Positions 1-12,300 of a DNA stretch of 64,000 nt are shown here, piece by piece. A program made the translations under genes and the position numbers. Source of the DNA: Odiellus spinosus (lineage: Eukaryota; Arthropoda; Arachnida; Opiliones; Phalangiidae); contig OY987230.1 of assembly GCA_963920705.1 (NCBI GenBank), positions 1,364,001 to 1,428,000 on the forward strand, given 5' to 3'. Under the pieces are notes generated by a model that had not been told where the DNA came from, ran no database searches, and worked only from the letters and a program-made list of their open reading frames with translations. Position 1 is the stretch's first letter, and every line of letters begins with the position of its first letter.

Positions 1-48
1 TTTCGAATGACTTTGGTTTTGTCTAAATTGCAAAATTGTGACAAATAT

Positions 49-83
49 AAAATTGGTTAAAATTAAGCAAAAACGCTTAAAAA
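49..83 (+). other. Four A-tracts phased at exactly 10 bp
   Basis: Runs of A begin at 49 (A4), 59 (A4), 69 (A5) and 79 (A5), each 10 bp after the last, within the outer segment. A-tracts in phase with the helix are a known cause of intrinsic DNA curvature. The pattern recurs in essentially every unit, on the other strand in minus copies. One unit (about 18415-18430) has lost 17 bp here. Curvature itself is predicted, not seen. Confidence 0.8.
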
Positions 84-119
84 TCCAAGATTGTTGGATT
101 CAAATGGACACAAAACTTT

Positions 120-215
120 TGAATTTTAAGCGATTTAGACAAAATTAAGACCACTCGAAAGAGCAAATATTGGTCTATCTAAAAAACAAGAGTTTTGGAA
201 AATCCGTCGAAAAAC
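120..215 (+). repeat. Arm subtypes A1 and A2 of the outer segment
   Basis: Two linked versions of this arm recur. A1 has GAGCAAATATTGGTC followed by AAACAAGAG, as here. A2 has GACCAAATTTTGGTC followed by AAACAATAG, for example at 2073-2110. The A2 core is a 15-bp odd palindrome. A1 often follows GATTTTTAAGCG and A2 GAATTTTAAGCG, but mixed units exist (this one, and 541-580), so recombination between the subtypes has occurred. Confidence 0.75.
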
Positions 216-389
216 ATGGAAAATATGGACAATTCAAAAAACATCTAATATCAAAAAGCGAATTTTGAAAATCTGAAATTTGACTATTTTGATATTCTAT
301 GATTTCTTGAATTGGCCATATTTTTCTTGTTTTTCAACGGATTTTTGAAAACTCTTATTATTTAGACTGTCCATTAATTGCTCTTTCGA
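142..389. repeat. Imperfect palindrome spanning the inner segment and flanks
   Basis: The left arm (from ACTCGAAAGAG near 142) and the reverse complement of the right arm (ending near CTCTTTCGAAT at 381-391) align over about 105 positions. I count about 16 mismatches and one single-base gap, so about 84% identity, around a loop of about 30 bp rich in AAATCTGAAATTT. Single strands or transcripts could fold into a long hairpin. The same palindrome occurs in nearly every unit of the window. Confidence 0.8.
199..345. repeat. Inner segment bounded by inverted 17-bp boxes (first example)
   Basis: A copy of the 17-bp box at 199-215 (one change, GTC for GTT) faces its reverse complement GTTTTTCAACGGATTTT at 329-345. 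The 113 bp between them form the inner segment. In this orientation, called I plus here, it starts ATGGAAAATATGG and ends GGCCATATTTTTCTT. In the other orientation it starts AAGAAAAATATGG and ends GTCCATATTTTCCAT. The box is the longest stretch identical in both palindrome arms, and most orientation changes in the array fall at or beside it. Confidence 0.85.
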
Positions 390-728
390 ATGACATTGGT
401 TTTGTCTAAATTGCAAAATTGTGACAAATATAAAATTGGTTAAAATTAAGCAAAAACGCTTAAAAATCCAAGAATATTGGATTCAAATGGACACAAAACT
501 TTTAAATTTTAAGCGATTTAGACAAAATTAAGACCACTCGAAAGACCAAATATTGGTCTATCTAAAAAACAATATTTTTGGAAAATCCGTTGAAAAACAA
601 GAAAAATATGGCCAATTCAAGAAATCATACAATATCAAAATAGTCAAATTTCAGATTTTCAAAATTCGCTTTTTGATATTAGATGTTTTTTGAATTGTCC
701 ATATTTTCCATGTTTTTCAACGGATTTT
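346..728 (+). repeat. Reference satellite unit, box-delimited: outer segment, box, inner segment, inverted box
   Basis: This is one complete unit laid out by its own internal marks. The outer segment O is 346-581 (236 bp). Box AAAATCCGTTGAAAAAC is 582-598. The inner segment I is 599-711 (113 bp). The box in reverse complement is 712-728. The four parts sum to 383 bp. In this unit O is plus while I is reversed relative to the unit before it (I at 216-328). The split is my reading of where sequences change orientation between units and is not a published annotation. Confidence 0.85.
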
Positions 729-1605
729 TGAAAACTCTTATTATTTAAACTGTCCATTAATTGCTCTTTCGAATGACTTTGGTTTTGTCGAAATTGCAAA
801 ATTGTGACAAATATAAAATTGGTTAAAATAAAGCAAAAACGCTTAAAAATCCAAGATTATTGGATTCAAATGGACACAAAACTTTTGATTTTCAAGCGAT
901 TTAGACAAAATTAAGACCACTCGAAAGAGCAAATATTGGTCTATCTAAAAAACAAGAGTTTTGGAAAATCCGTTGAAAAACATGGAAAATATGGACAATT
1001 CAAAAAACATCTAATATCAAAAAGCGAATTTTTAAAACCAAAAATTTGACTATTTTGATATTGTATGATTTCTTGAATTGGCCATATTTTTCTTGTTTTT
1101 CAACGGATTTTCCAAAACTCTTGTTTTTTAGATAGACCAATATTTGCTCTTTCGAGTGGTCTTAATTTTGTCTAAATCGCTTAAAAATCAAATGTTTTGT
1201 GTCCATTTGAATCCAATAATCTTGGATTTTTAAGCGTTTTTGCTTAATTTTAACCAATTTTATATTTGTCGCAATTTTGCAATTTAGACAAAACCAAAGT
1301 CATTCGAAAGAGCATTTAATGGACAGTTTAAATAATAAGAGTTTTCAAAAATCCATTGAAAAACATGGAAAATATGGATAATTCAAAAAACATCTAATAT
1401 CAAAAAGCGAATTTTTAAAATCTGAAATTTGACTATTTTGATATTCTATGATTTCTTGAATTGGCCATATTTTTCTTGTTTTTCAACGGATTTTTGAAAA
1501 CTCTTATTATTCAGACTGTCCATTAATTGCTCTTTCGAATGACTTTGGTTTTGTCTAAATTGCAAAATTGTGACAAATATAAAATTGGTTAAAATTAAGC
1601 AAAAA

Positions 1606-1664
1606 CGCTTAAAAATCCAAGATTATTGGATTCAAATGGACACAAAACTTTTGATTTTTAAGCG
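1606..1664. repeat. 12-bp inverted repeat with nested 7-bp hairpin in the outer segment
   Basis: CGCTTAAAAATC at 1606-1617 is matched by its exact reverse complement GATTTTTAAGCG at 1653-1664, 35 bp apart. Partly overlapping the left arm is a perfect 7-bp hairpin, AATCCAA at 1614-1620, a five-base loop, then TTGGATT at 1626-1632. A common second subtype reads GAATTTTAAGCG in the right arm and so has one mismatch. The outer segment is thus a second, weaker dyad in each unit. Confidence 0.8.
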
Positions 1665-4600
1665 ATTTAGACAAAATTAAGACCACTCGAAAGAGCAAAT
1701 ATTGGTCTATCTAAAAAACAAGAGTTTTGGAAAATCCGTTGAAAAACATGGAAAATATGGACAATTCAAAAAACATCTAATATCAAAAAGCGAATTTTGA
1801 AAATCTGAAATTTGACTATTTTGATATTCTATGATTTCTTGAATTGGCCATATTTTTCTTGTTTTTCAACGGATTTTTGAAAACTCTTATTATTTAGACT
1901 GTCCATTAATTGCTCTTTCGAATACCTTTGGTTTTGTCTAAATTGCCAAAACGTGACAAATATAAAATTGGTTAAAATTAAGCAAAAACGCTTAAAAATC
2001 AAGATTATTGGATTCAAATGGACACAAAACTTTTGAATTTTAAGCGATTTAGACAAAATTAAGACCACTCGAAAGACCAAATTTTGGTCTATCTAAAAAA
2101 CAATAGTTTTGGAAAATCCGTTGAAAAACAAGAAAAATATGGCCAATTCAAGAAATCATACAATATCAAAATAGTCAAATTTCAGATTTTAAAAATTCGC
2201 TTTTTGATATTAGATGTTTTTTGAATTGTCCATATTTTCCATGTTTTTCAACGGATTTTCTAAAACTCTTGTTTTTTAGATAGACCAATATTTGCTCTTT
2301 CGAGTGGTCTTAATTTTGTCTAAATCGCTTAAAAATCAAAAGTTTTGTGTCCATTTGAATCCAATAATCTTGGATTTTTAAGCGTTTTTGCTTAATTTTA
2401 ACCAATTTTATATTTGTCACAATTTTGCAATTTAGACAAAACCAAAGTCATTCGAAAGAGCAATTAATGGACAGTCTAAATAATAAGAGTTTTCAAAAAT
2501 CCGTTGAAAAACAAGAAAAATACGGCCAATTCAAGAAATCATAGAATATCAAAATAGTCAGATTTCAGATTTTCAAAATTCGCTTTTTGATATTAGATGT
2601 TTTTTGAATTGTCCATATTTTCCATGTTTTTCAACGGATTTTCCAAAACTCTTGTTTTTTAGATAGACGAATATTTGCTCTTTCGAGTGGTCTTAATTTT
2701 GTCTAAATCGCTTAAAAATCAAAAGTTTTGTGTCCATTTGAATCCAATAATCTTGGATTTTTAAGCGTTTTTGCTTAATTTTAACCAATTTTATATTTGT
2801 CACAATTTTGCAATTTAGACAAAACCAAAGTCATTCGAAAGAGCAATTAATGGACAGTCTAAATAATAAGAGTTTTCAAAAATCCGTTGAAAAACAAGAA
2901 AAATATGGCCAATTCAAGAAATCATAGAATATCAAAATAGTCAAATTTCAGATTTTCAAAATTCGCTTTTTGATATTAGATGTTTTTTGAATTGTCCATA
3001 TTTTCATGTTTTTCAACGGATTTTTGAAAACCCTTATTATTTAAACTCTCCATTAATTGCTCTTTCGAATGACTTTGGTTTTGTCTAAATTGTAAAATTG
3101 TGACAAATATAAAATTGGTTAAAATAAAGCAAAAACGCTTAAAAATCCTAGATTATTGGATTCAAATGGACACAAAACTTTTGAATTTTAAGCGATTTAG
3201 ACAAAATTAAGACCATTCGAAAGAGCAAATATTGGTCTATCTAAAAAACAAGAGTTTTGGAAAATCCGTTGAAAAACATGGAAAATATGGACAATTCAAA
3301 AAACATCTAATATCAAAAAGCGAATTTTGAAAATCTGAAATTTGACTATTTTGATATTCTATGATTTCTTGAATTGGCCATATTTTTCTTGTTTTTCAAC
3401 GGATTTTTGAAAACTCTTATTATTTAGACTGTCCATTAATTGCTCTTTCGAATGACTTTATTTTGTCTAAATTGCAAAATTGTGACAAATATAAAATTGG
3501 TTAAAATTAAGCAAAAACGCTTAAAAATCCAAGATTATTGGATTCAAATGGACACAAAACTTTTGAATTTTAAGCGATTTAGACAAAAAAAAGACCACTC
3601 GAAAGACCAAATTTTGGTCTATCTAAAAAACAATAGTTTTGGAAAATCCGTTGAAAAACAAGAAAAATTTGACCAATTCAAGAAATCATACAATATCAAA
3701 ATAGTCAAATTTCAGATTTTCAAAATTCGCTTTTTGATATTAGATGTTTTTTGAATTGTCCATATTTTCCATGTTTTTCAACGGATTTTTGAAAACTCTT
3801 ATTATTTAAACTGTCCATTAATTGCTCTTTCGAATGACTTTGGTTTTGTCTAAATTGCAAAATTGTGACAAATATAAAATTGGTTAAAATTAAGCAAAAA
3901 CGCTTAAAAATCCAAGATTATTGGATTCAAATAAACACAAAACTTTTGAATTTTAAGCGATTTAGACAAAATTAAGACCACTCGAAAGAGCAAATATTGG
4001 TCTATCTAAAAAACAAGAGTTTTGGAAAATCCGCCGAAAAACATGGAAAATATGGACAATTCAAAAAACATCTAATATCAAAAAGCGAATTTTGAAAATC
4101 TGAAATTTGACTATTTTGATATTCTATGATTTCTTGAATTTATCCATATTTTTCTTGTTTTTCAACGGATTTTTGAAAACTCTTATTATTTAGACTGTCC
4201 ATTTATTGCTCTTTCGAATGACTTTGGTTTTGTCTAAATTGCAAAATTGTGACAAATATAAAATTGGTTAAAATTAAGCAAAAACGCTTAAAAATCCAAG
4301 ATTATTGGATTCAAATGGACACAAAACTTTTGAATTTTAAGCGATTTAGACAAAATTAAGACCACTCGAAAGACCAAATTTTGGTCTATCTAAAAAACAA
4401 TAGTTTTCAAAAATCCGTTGAAAAACAAGAAAAATATGGCCAATTCAAGAAATCATACAATATCAAAATAGTCAAATTTCAGATTTTCAAAATTCGCTTT
4501 TTGATATTAGATGTTTTTTGAATTGTCCATATTTTCCATGTTTTTCAGCGGATTTTCCAAAACTCTTATTATTTAGACTGTCCATTAATTGCTCTTTCGA

Positions 4601-6399
4601 ATGACTTTGGTTTTGTCTAAATTGCAAAATTGTGACTAATATAAAATTGGTTAAAATTAAGCAAAAACGCTTAAAAATCCAAGATTATTGGATTCAAATG
4701 GACACAAAACTTTTGAATTTTAAGCGATTTAGACAAAATTAAGACCACTCGAAAGAGCAAATATTGGTCTATCGAAAAAACAAGAGTTTTGGAAAATCCG
4801 TTGAAAAACATGGAAAATATGGACAATTCAAAAAACATCTAATATCAAAAAGCGAATTTTGAAAATCTGAAATTTGACTATTTTGATATTGTATGATTTC
4901 TTGAATTGGCCATATTTTTCTTGTTTTTCAACGGATTTTTGAAAACTCTTATTATTTAGACTGTCCATTAATTGCTCTTTCGAATGACTTTGGTTTTGTC
5001 TAAATTGCAAAATTGTGACAAATATAAAATTGGTTAAAATTAAGCAAAAACGCTTAAAAATCCAAGATTATTGGATTCAAATGGACACAAAACTTTTGAA
5101 TTTTAAGCGATTTAGACAAAATTAAGACCACTCGAAAGACCAAATTTTGGTCTATCTAAAAAACAATAGTTTTGGAAAATCCGTTGAAAAACAAGAAAAA
5201 TATGGCCAATTCAAGAAATCATACAATATCAAAATAGTCAAATTTCAGATTTTCAAAATTCGCGTTTTGATATTAGATGTTTTTTGAATTGTCCATATTT
5301 TCCATGTTTTTCAACGGATTTTTGAAAACTCTTATTATTTAAACTGTCCATTAATTGCTCTTTCGAATGACTTTGGTTTTGTCTAAATTGCAAAATTGTG
5401 ACAAATATAAAATTGGTTAAAATAAAGCAAAAACGCTTAAAAATCCAAGATTATTGGATTCAAATGGACACAAAACTTTTGAATTTTAAGCGATTTAGAC
5501 AAAATTAAGACCACTCGAAAGACCAAATTTTGGTCTATCTAAAAAACAATAGTTTTCAAAAATCCGTTGAAAAACAAGAAAAATATGGCCAATTCAAGAA
5601 ATCATACAATATCAAAATAGTCAAATTTCAGATTTTCAAAATTCGCTTTTTGATATTAGATGTTTTTTGAATTGTCCATATTTTCCATGTTTTTCAGCGG
5701 ATTTTCCAAAACTCTTATTATTTAGACTGTCCATTAATTGCTCTTTCGAATGACTTTGGTTTTGTCTAAATTGCAAAATTGTGACTAATATAAAATTGGT
5801 TAAAATTAAGCAAAAACGCTTAAAAATCCAAGATTATTGGATTCAAATGGACACAAAACTTTTGAATTTTAAGCGATTTAGACAAAATTAAGACCACTCG
5901 AAAGAGCAAATATTGGTCTATCTAAAAAACAAGAGTTTTGGAAAATCCGTTGAAAAACATGGAAAATATGGACAATTCAAAAAACATCTAATATCAAAAA
6001 GCGAATTTTGAAAATCTGAAATTTGACTATTTTGATATTGTATGATTTCTTGAATTGGCCATATTTTTCTTGTTTTTCAACGGATTTTTGAAAACCCTTA
6101 TTATTTAGACTGTCCATTAATTGCTCTTTCGAATGACTTTGGTTTTGTCTAAATTGCAAAATTGTGACAAATATAAAATTGGTTAAAATTAAGCAAAAAC
6201 GCTTAAAAATCCAAGATTATTGGATTCAAATGGACACAAAACTTTTGAATTTTAAGCGATTTAGACAAAATTAAGACCACTCGAAGGACCAAATTTTGGT
6301 CTATCTAAAAAACAATAGTTTTGGAAAATCCGTTGAAACACAAGAAAAATATGGCCAATTCAAGAAATCATACAATATCAAAATAGTTAAATTTCAGAT

Positions 6400-9300
6400 T
6401 TTCAAAATTCGCTTTTTGATATTAGATGTTTTTTGAATTGTCCATATTTTCCATGTTTTTCAACGGATTTTCCAAAACTCTTGTTTTTTAGATAGACCAA
6501 TATTTGCTCTTTCGAGTGGTCTTAATTTTGTCTAAATCGCTTAAAATTCAAAAGTTTTGTGTCCATTTGAATCCAATAATCTTGGATTTTTAAGCGTTTT
6601 TGTTTAATTTTAACCAATTTTATATTTGTCACAATTTTGCAATTTAGACAAAACCAAAGTCATTCGAAAGAGCAATTAATGGACAGTCTAAATAATAAGA
6701 GTTTTCAAAAATCCGTTGAAAAACAAGAAAAATATGGCCAATTCAAGAAATCATAGAATATCAAAATAGTCAAATTTCAGATTTTCAAAATTCGCTTTTT
6801 GATATTAGATGTTTTTTGAATTGTCCATATTTTCCATGTTTTTCAATGGATTTTTGAAAACTCTTATTATTTAAACTGTCCATTAATTGCTCTTTCGAAT
6901 GACTTTGGTTTTGTCTAAATTGCAAAATTGTGACAAATATAAAATTGGTTAAAATAAAGCAAAAACGCTTAAAAATCCAAGATTATTGGATTCAAATGGA
7001 CACAAAACTTTTGAATTTTAAGCGATTTTATTAGACAAAATTAAGACCACTCGAAAGACCAAATTTTGGTCTATCTAAAAAACAATAGTTTTCAAAAATC
7101 CGTTGAAAAACAAGAAAAATATGGCCAATTCAATAAATCATACAATATCAAAATAGTCAAATTTCAGATTTTCAAAATTCGCTTTTTGATATTAGATGTT
7201 TTTTGAATTGTCCATATTTTCCATGTTTTTCAACGGATTTTCCAAAACTCTTGTTTTTTAGATAGACCAATATTTGCTCTTTCGAGTGGTCTTAATTTTG
7301 TCTAAATCGCTTAAAATTCAAAAGTTTTGTGTCCATTTGAATCCAATAATCTTGGATTTTTAAGCGTTTTTGCTTAATTTTAACCAATTTTATATTTGTC
7401 ACAATTTTGCAATTTAGACAAAACCAAAGTCATTCGAAAGAGCAATTAATGGACAGTCTAAATAATAAGAGTTTTCAAAGATCCGTTGAAAAACAAGAAA
7501 AATATGACCAATTCAAGAAATCATACAATATCAAAATAGTCAAATTTCAGATTTTAAAAATTCGCTTTTTGATATTAGATGTTTTTTGAATTGGCCATAT
7601 TTTTCTGGTTTTTCAACGGATTTTTGAAAACTCTTATTATTTAGACTGTCCATTAATTGCTCTTTCGAATGACTTTGGTTTTGTCTAATTTGCAAAATTG
7701 TGACAAATATAAAATTGGTTAAAATTAAGCAAAAACGCTTAAAAATCCAAGATTATTGGATTCAAATATACACAAAACTTTTGAATTTTGAGCGATTTAG
7801 ACAAAATAAAGACCACTCGAAAGACCAAATTTTGGTCTATCTAAAAAACAATAGTTTTGGAAAATCCGTTGAAAAACAAGAAAAATATGGCCAATTCAAG
7901 AAATCATACAATATCAAAATAGTCAAATTTCAGATTTTCAAAATTCGCTTTTTGATATTAGATGTTTTTTGAATTGTCCATATTTTCCATGTTTTTCAAC
8001 GGATTTTCCAAAACTCTTGTTTTTTAGATAGACAAATATTTGCTCTTTCGAGTGGTCTTAATTTTGTCTAAATCGCTTAAAATTCAAAAGTTTTGTGTCC
8101 ATTTGAATCCAATAATCTTGGATTTTTAAGCGTTTTTGCTTAATTTTAACCAATTTTATATTTGTCACAATTTTGCAATTTAGACAAAACCAAAGTCATT
8201 CGAAAGAGCAATTAATGGACAGTCTAAATAATAAGAGTTTTCAAAAATCCGTTTAAAAACAAGAAAAATATGGCCAATTCAAGAAATCATAGAAAATCAA
8301 AATAGTCAAATTTCAGATTTTCAAAATTCGCTTTTTGATATTAGTTGTTTTTTGAATTGTCCATATTTTTCTTGTTTTTCAACGGATTTTTGAAAACTCT
8401 TATTATTTAGACTGTCCATTAATAGCTCTTTCGAATGACTTTGGTTTTGTTTAAATGGCAAAATTGTGACAAATATAAAATTGGTTAAAATTAAGCAAAA
8501 ACGCTTAAAAATCCAAGATTATTGGATTCAAATGGAAACAAAACTTTTGAATTTTAAGCGATTTAGACAAAATTAAGACCACTCGAAAGACCAAATTTTG
8601 GTCTATCTAAATAACAATAGTTTTGGAAAATCCGTTGAAAAACATGGAAAATATGGACAATTAAAAAAACATCTAATATCAAAAAGCGAATTTTGAAAAT
8701 CTGAAATTTGACTATTTTGATATTCTACGATTTCTTGAATTGGCCATATTTTTCTTGTTTTTCAACGGATTTTTGAAAACTTATTATTTAGACTGTCCAT
8801 TAATTGCTCTTTCAAATGACTTTGGTTTTGTCTAAATTGCAAAATTGTGATAAATATAAAATTGGTTAAAATTAAGCAAAAACGCTTAAAAATCCAAGAT
8901 TATTGGATTCAAATGGACACAAAACTTTTGATTTTTAAGCGATTTAGACAAAATTAAGACCACTCGAAAGAGCAAATATTGGTCTATCTAAAAAACAAGA
9001 GTTTTGGAAAATCGGTTGAAAAACATGGAAAATATGGACAATTCAAAAAACATCTAATATCAAAAAGCGAATTTTGAAAATCTGAAATTTGACTATTTTG
9101 ATATTGTATGATTTCTTGAATTGGCCATATTTTTCTTGTTTTTCAACGGATTTTTGAAAACTATTGTTTTTTAGATAGACCAAAATTTGTTCTTTCGAGT
9201 GGTCTTAATTTTGTCTAAATCGCTTAAAATTCAAAAGTTTTATGTCCATTTGAATCCAATAATCTTGGATTTTTAAGCGTTTTTGCTTAATTTTAACCAA

Positions 9301-12300
9301 TTTTATATTTGTCACAATTTTGCAATTTAGACAAAACCAAAGTCATTCGAAAGAGCAATTAATGGACAGTCTAAATAATAAGAGTTTTCAAAAATCCGTT
9401 GAAAAACAAGAAAAATATGGCCAATTCAAGAAATCATAGAATATCAAAATAGTCAAATTTCAGATTTTCAAAATTCGCTTTTTGATATTAGATGTTTTTT
9501 GAATTGTCCATATTTTCCATGTTTTTCAACGGATTTTCCAAAACTCTTGTTTTTTATATAGACCAATATTTGCTCTTTCGAGTGGTCTTAATTTTGTCTA
9601 AATCGCTTAAAAATCAAAAGTTTTGTGTCCATTTGAATCCAATAATCTTGGATTTTTAAGCGTTTTTGCTTTATTTTAACCAATTTTATATTTGTCACAA
9701 TTTTGCAATTTAGACAAAACCAAAGTCATTCGAAAGAGCAATTAATGGACAGTCTAGTAATAAGAGTTTTCAAAAATCCGTTGAAAAACAAGAAAAATAT
9801 GGCCAATTCAAGAAATCATACAATATCAAAATAGTCAAATTTCAGATTTTAAAAATTCGCTTTTTGATATTAGATGTTTTTTGAATTGGCCATATTTTTC
9901 TTGTTTTTCAACGGATTTTTGAAAACTCTTATTATTTAGACTGTCCATTAATTGCTCTTTCGAATGACTTTGGTTTTGTCTAATTTGCAAAATTGTGACA
10001 AATATAAAATTGGTTAAAATTAAGCAAAAACGCTTAAAAATCCAAGATTATTGGATTCAAATATACACAAAACTTTTGAATTTTGAGCGATTTAGACAAA
10101 ATAAAGACCACTCGAAAGACCAAATTTTGGTCTATCTAAAAAACAATAGTTTTGGAAAATCCGTTGAAAAACAAGAAAAATATGGCCAATTCAAGAAATC
10201 ATACAATATCAAAATAGTCAAATTTCAGATTTTCAAAATTCGCTTTTTGATATTAGATGTTTTTTGAATTGTCCATATTTTCCATGTTTTTCAACGGATT
10301 TTCCAAAACTCTTGTTTTTTAGATAGACAAATATTTGCTCTTTCGAGTGGTCTTAATTTTGTCTAAATCGCTTAAAATTCAAAAGTTTTGTGTCCATTTG
10401 AATCCAATAATCTTGGATTTTTAAGCGTTTTTGCTTAATTTTAACCAATTTTATATTTGTCACAATTTTGCAATTTAGACAAAACCAAAGTCATTCGAAA
10501 GAGCAATTAATGGACAGTCTAAATAATAAGAGTTTTCAAAAATCCGTTTAAAAACAAGAAAAATATGGCCAATTCAAGAAATCATAGAAAATCAAAATAG
10601 TCAAATTTTAGATTTTCAAAATTCGCTTTTTGATATTAGTTGTTTTTTGAATTGTCCATATTTTTCTTGTTTTTCAACGGATTTTTGAAAACTCTTATTA
10701 TTTAGACTGTCCATTAATAGCTCTTTCGAATGACTTTGGTTTTGTTTAAATGGCAAAATTGTGACAAATATAAAATTGGTTAAAATTAAGCAAAAACGCT
10801 TAAAAATCCAAGATTATTGGATTCAAATGGAAACAAAACTTTTGAATTTTAAGCGATTTAGACAAAATTAAGACCACTCGAAAGACCAAATTTTGGTCTA
10901 TCTAAATAACAATAGTTTTGGAAAATCCGTTGAAAAACATGGAAAATATGGACAATTCAAAAAACATCTAATATCAAAAAGCGAATTTTGAAAATCTGAA
11001 ATTTGACTATTTTGATATTCTACGATTTCTTGAATTGGCCATATTTTTCTTGTTTTTCAACGGATTTTTGAAAACTATTGTTTTTTAGATAGACCAAAAT
11101 TTGTTCTTTCGAGTGGTCTTAATTTTGTCTAAATCGCTTAAAATTCAAAAGTTTTATGTCCATTTGAATCCAATAATCTTGGATGTTTAAGCGTTTTGGC
11201 TTAATTTTAACCAATTTTATATTTGTCACAATTTTGCAATTTAGACAAAACCAAAGTCATTCGAAAGAGCAATTAATGGACAGTCTAAATAATAAGAGTT
11301 TTCAAAAATCCGTTGAAAAACAAGAAAAATATGGCCAATTCAAGAAATCATAGAATATCAAAATAGTCAAATTTCAGATTTTCAAAATTCGCTTTTTGAT
11401 ATTAGATGTTTTTTGAATTGTCCATATTTTCCATGTTTTTCAACGGATTTTCCAAAACTCTTGTTTTTTATATAGACCAATATTTGCTCTTTCGAGTGGT
11501 CTTAATTTTGTCTAAATCGCTTAAAAATCAAAAGTTTTGTGTCCATTTGAATCCAATAATCTTGGATTTTTAAGCGTTTTTGCTTTATTTTAACCAATTT
11601 TATATTTGTCACAATTTTGCAATTTAGACAAAACCAAAGTCATTCGAAAGAGCAATTAATGGACAGTCTAGTAATAAGAGTTTTCAAAAATCCGTTGAAA
11701 AACAAGAAAAATATGGCCAATTCAAGAAATCATAGAATATCAAAATAGTCAAATTTCAGATTTTCAAAATTCGCTTTTTGATATTAGATGTTTTTTGAAT
11801 TGTCCATATTTTCCATGTTTTTCAACGGATTTTCCAAAACTCTTGTTTTTTAGATAGACCAATATTTGCTCTTTCGAGTGGTCTTAATTTTGTCTAAATC
11901 TCTTAAAAATCAAAAGTTTTGTGTCCATTTGAATCCAATAATCTTGGATTTTTAAGCGTTTTTGCATAATTTTAACCAATTTTATATTTGTCACAATTTT
12001 GCAATTTAGACAAAACCAAAGTCATTCGAAAGAGCAATTAATGGACAGTCTAAATAATAAGAGTTTTCAAAAATCCGTTGAAAAACAAGAAAAATATGGC
12101 CAATTCAAGAAATCATAGAATATCAAAATAGTCAAATTTCAGATTTTAAAAATTCGCTTTTTGATATTAGATGTTTTTTGAATTGGCCATATTTTTCTTG
12201 TTTTTCAACGGATTTTCCAAAACTATTGTTTTTTAGATAGACCAAAATTTGGTCTTTCAAGTGGTCTGAATTTTGTCAAAATCGCTTAAAATTCAAAAGT

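Larger units (their letters stand above)
1..6400. repeat. Satellite tile 1: mostly plus, longest plus run
   Basis: Outer-segment orientation by block, with borders at inner-segment midpoints (plus or minus about 120 bp): plus 1-1040, minus to 1420, plus to 2180, minus to 2950, plus to 6400. The last block holds nine consecutive plus units, the longest plus run in the window. Inner segments flip separately: plus at 216-328 and minus at 599-711, both between plus outer segments. Confidence 0.85.

Noticed and set aside
49-83. Promoter or TATA box in ATATAAAATTGG
   Set aside because: TATAAAA is present in each unit, but in DNA of about 73% AT this is expected, and no downstream gene or other core promoter element is visible. 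Satellite transcription remains possible but is not shown by this motif.
199-345. Phase-variation invertible segment run by a site-specific recombinase
   Set aside because: Inverted 17-bp boxes around a flipping segment look similar, but no recombinase or gene is present, the box tolerates changes, and flipping is explained by ordinary homology between palindrome arms.
142-389. Foldback or MITE-like transposon in each unit
   Set aside because: The palindrome resembles terminal inverted repeats, but it is in every unit at the same phase, with no target-site duplications and no empty unit for comparison. A satellite dyad is the simpler reading; an ancient foldback origin cannot be excluded.
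7407-7589. Recurring open frames of about 60 codons on both strands, nearly identical in dozens of places (for example 7407-7589, 26469-26651, 57316-57498)
   Set aside because: They are translations of the satellite unit. They open with TTG, not ATG, and many sister units carry TAG in the middle (CATAGAATATC against CATACAATATC) with no sign of constraint. No promoter, splice or poly(A) context is seen.
9995-10267. 90-codon open frames (7700-7972, 9995-10267, 37895-38167, 42871-43143)
   Set aside because: These start at GTG in GTGACAAATATAAAATTGG and occur only where private point changes remove a stop. Identical copies are explained by the segmental duplications. They are low-complexity, Lys/Asn/Ile/Phe-rich products of AT-rich repeat.
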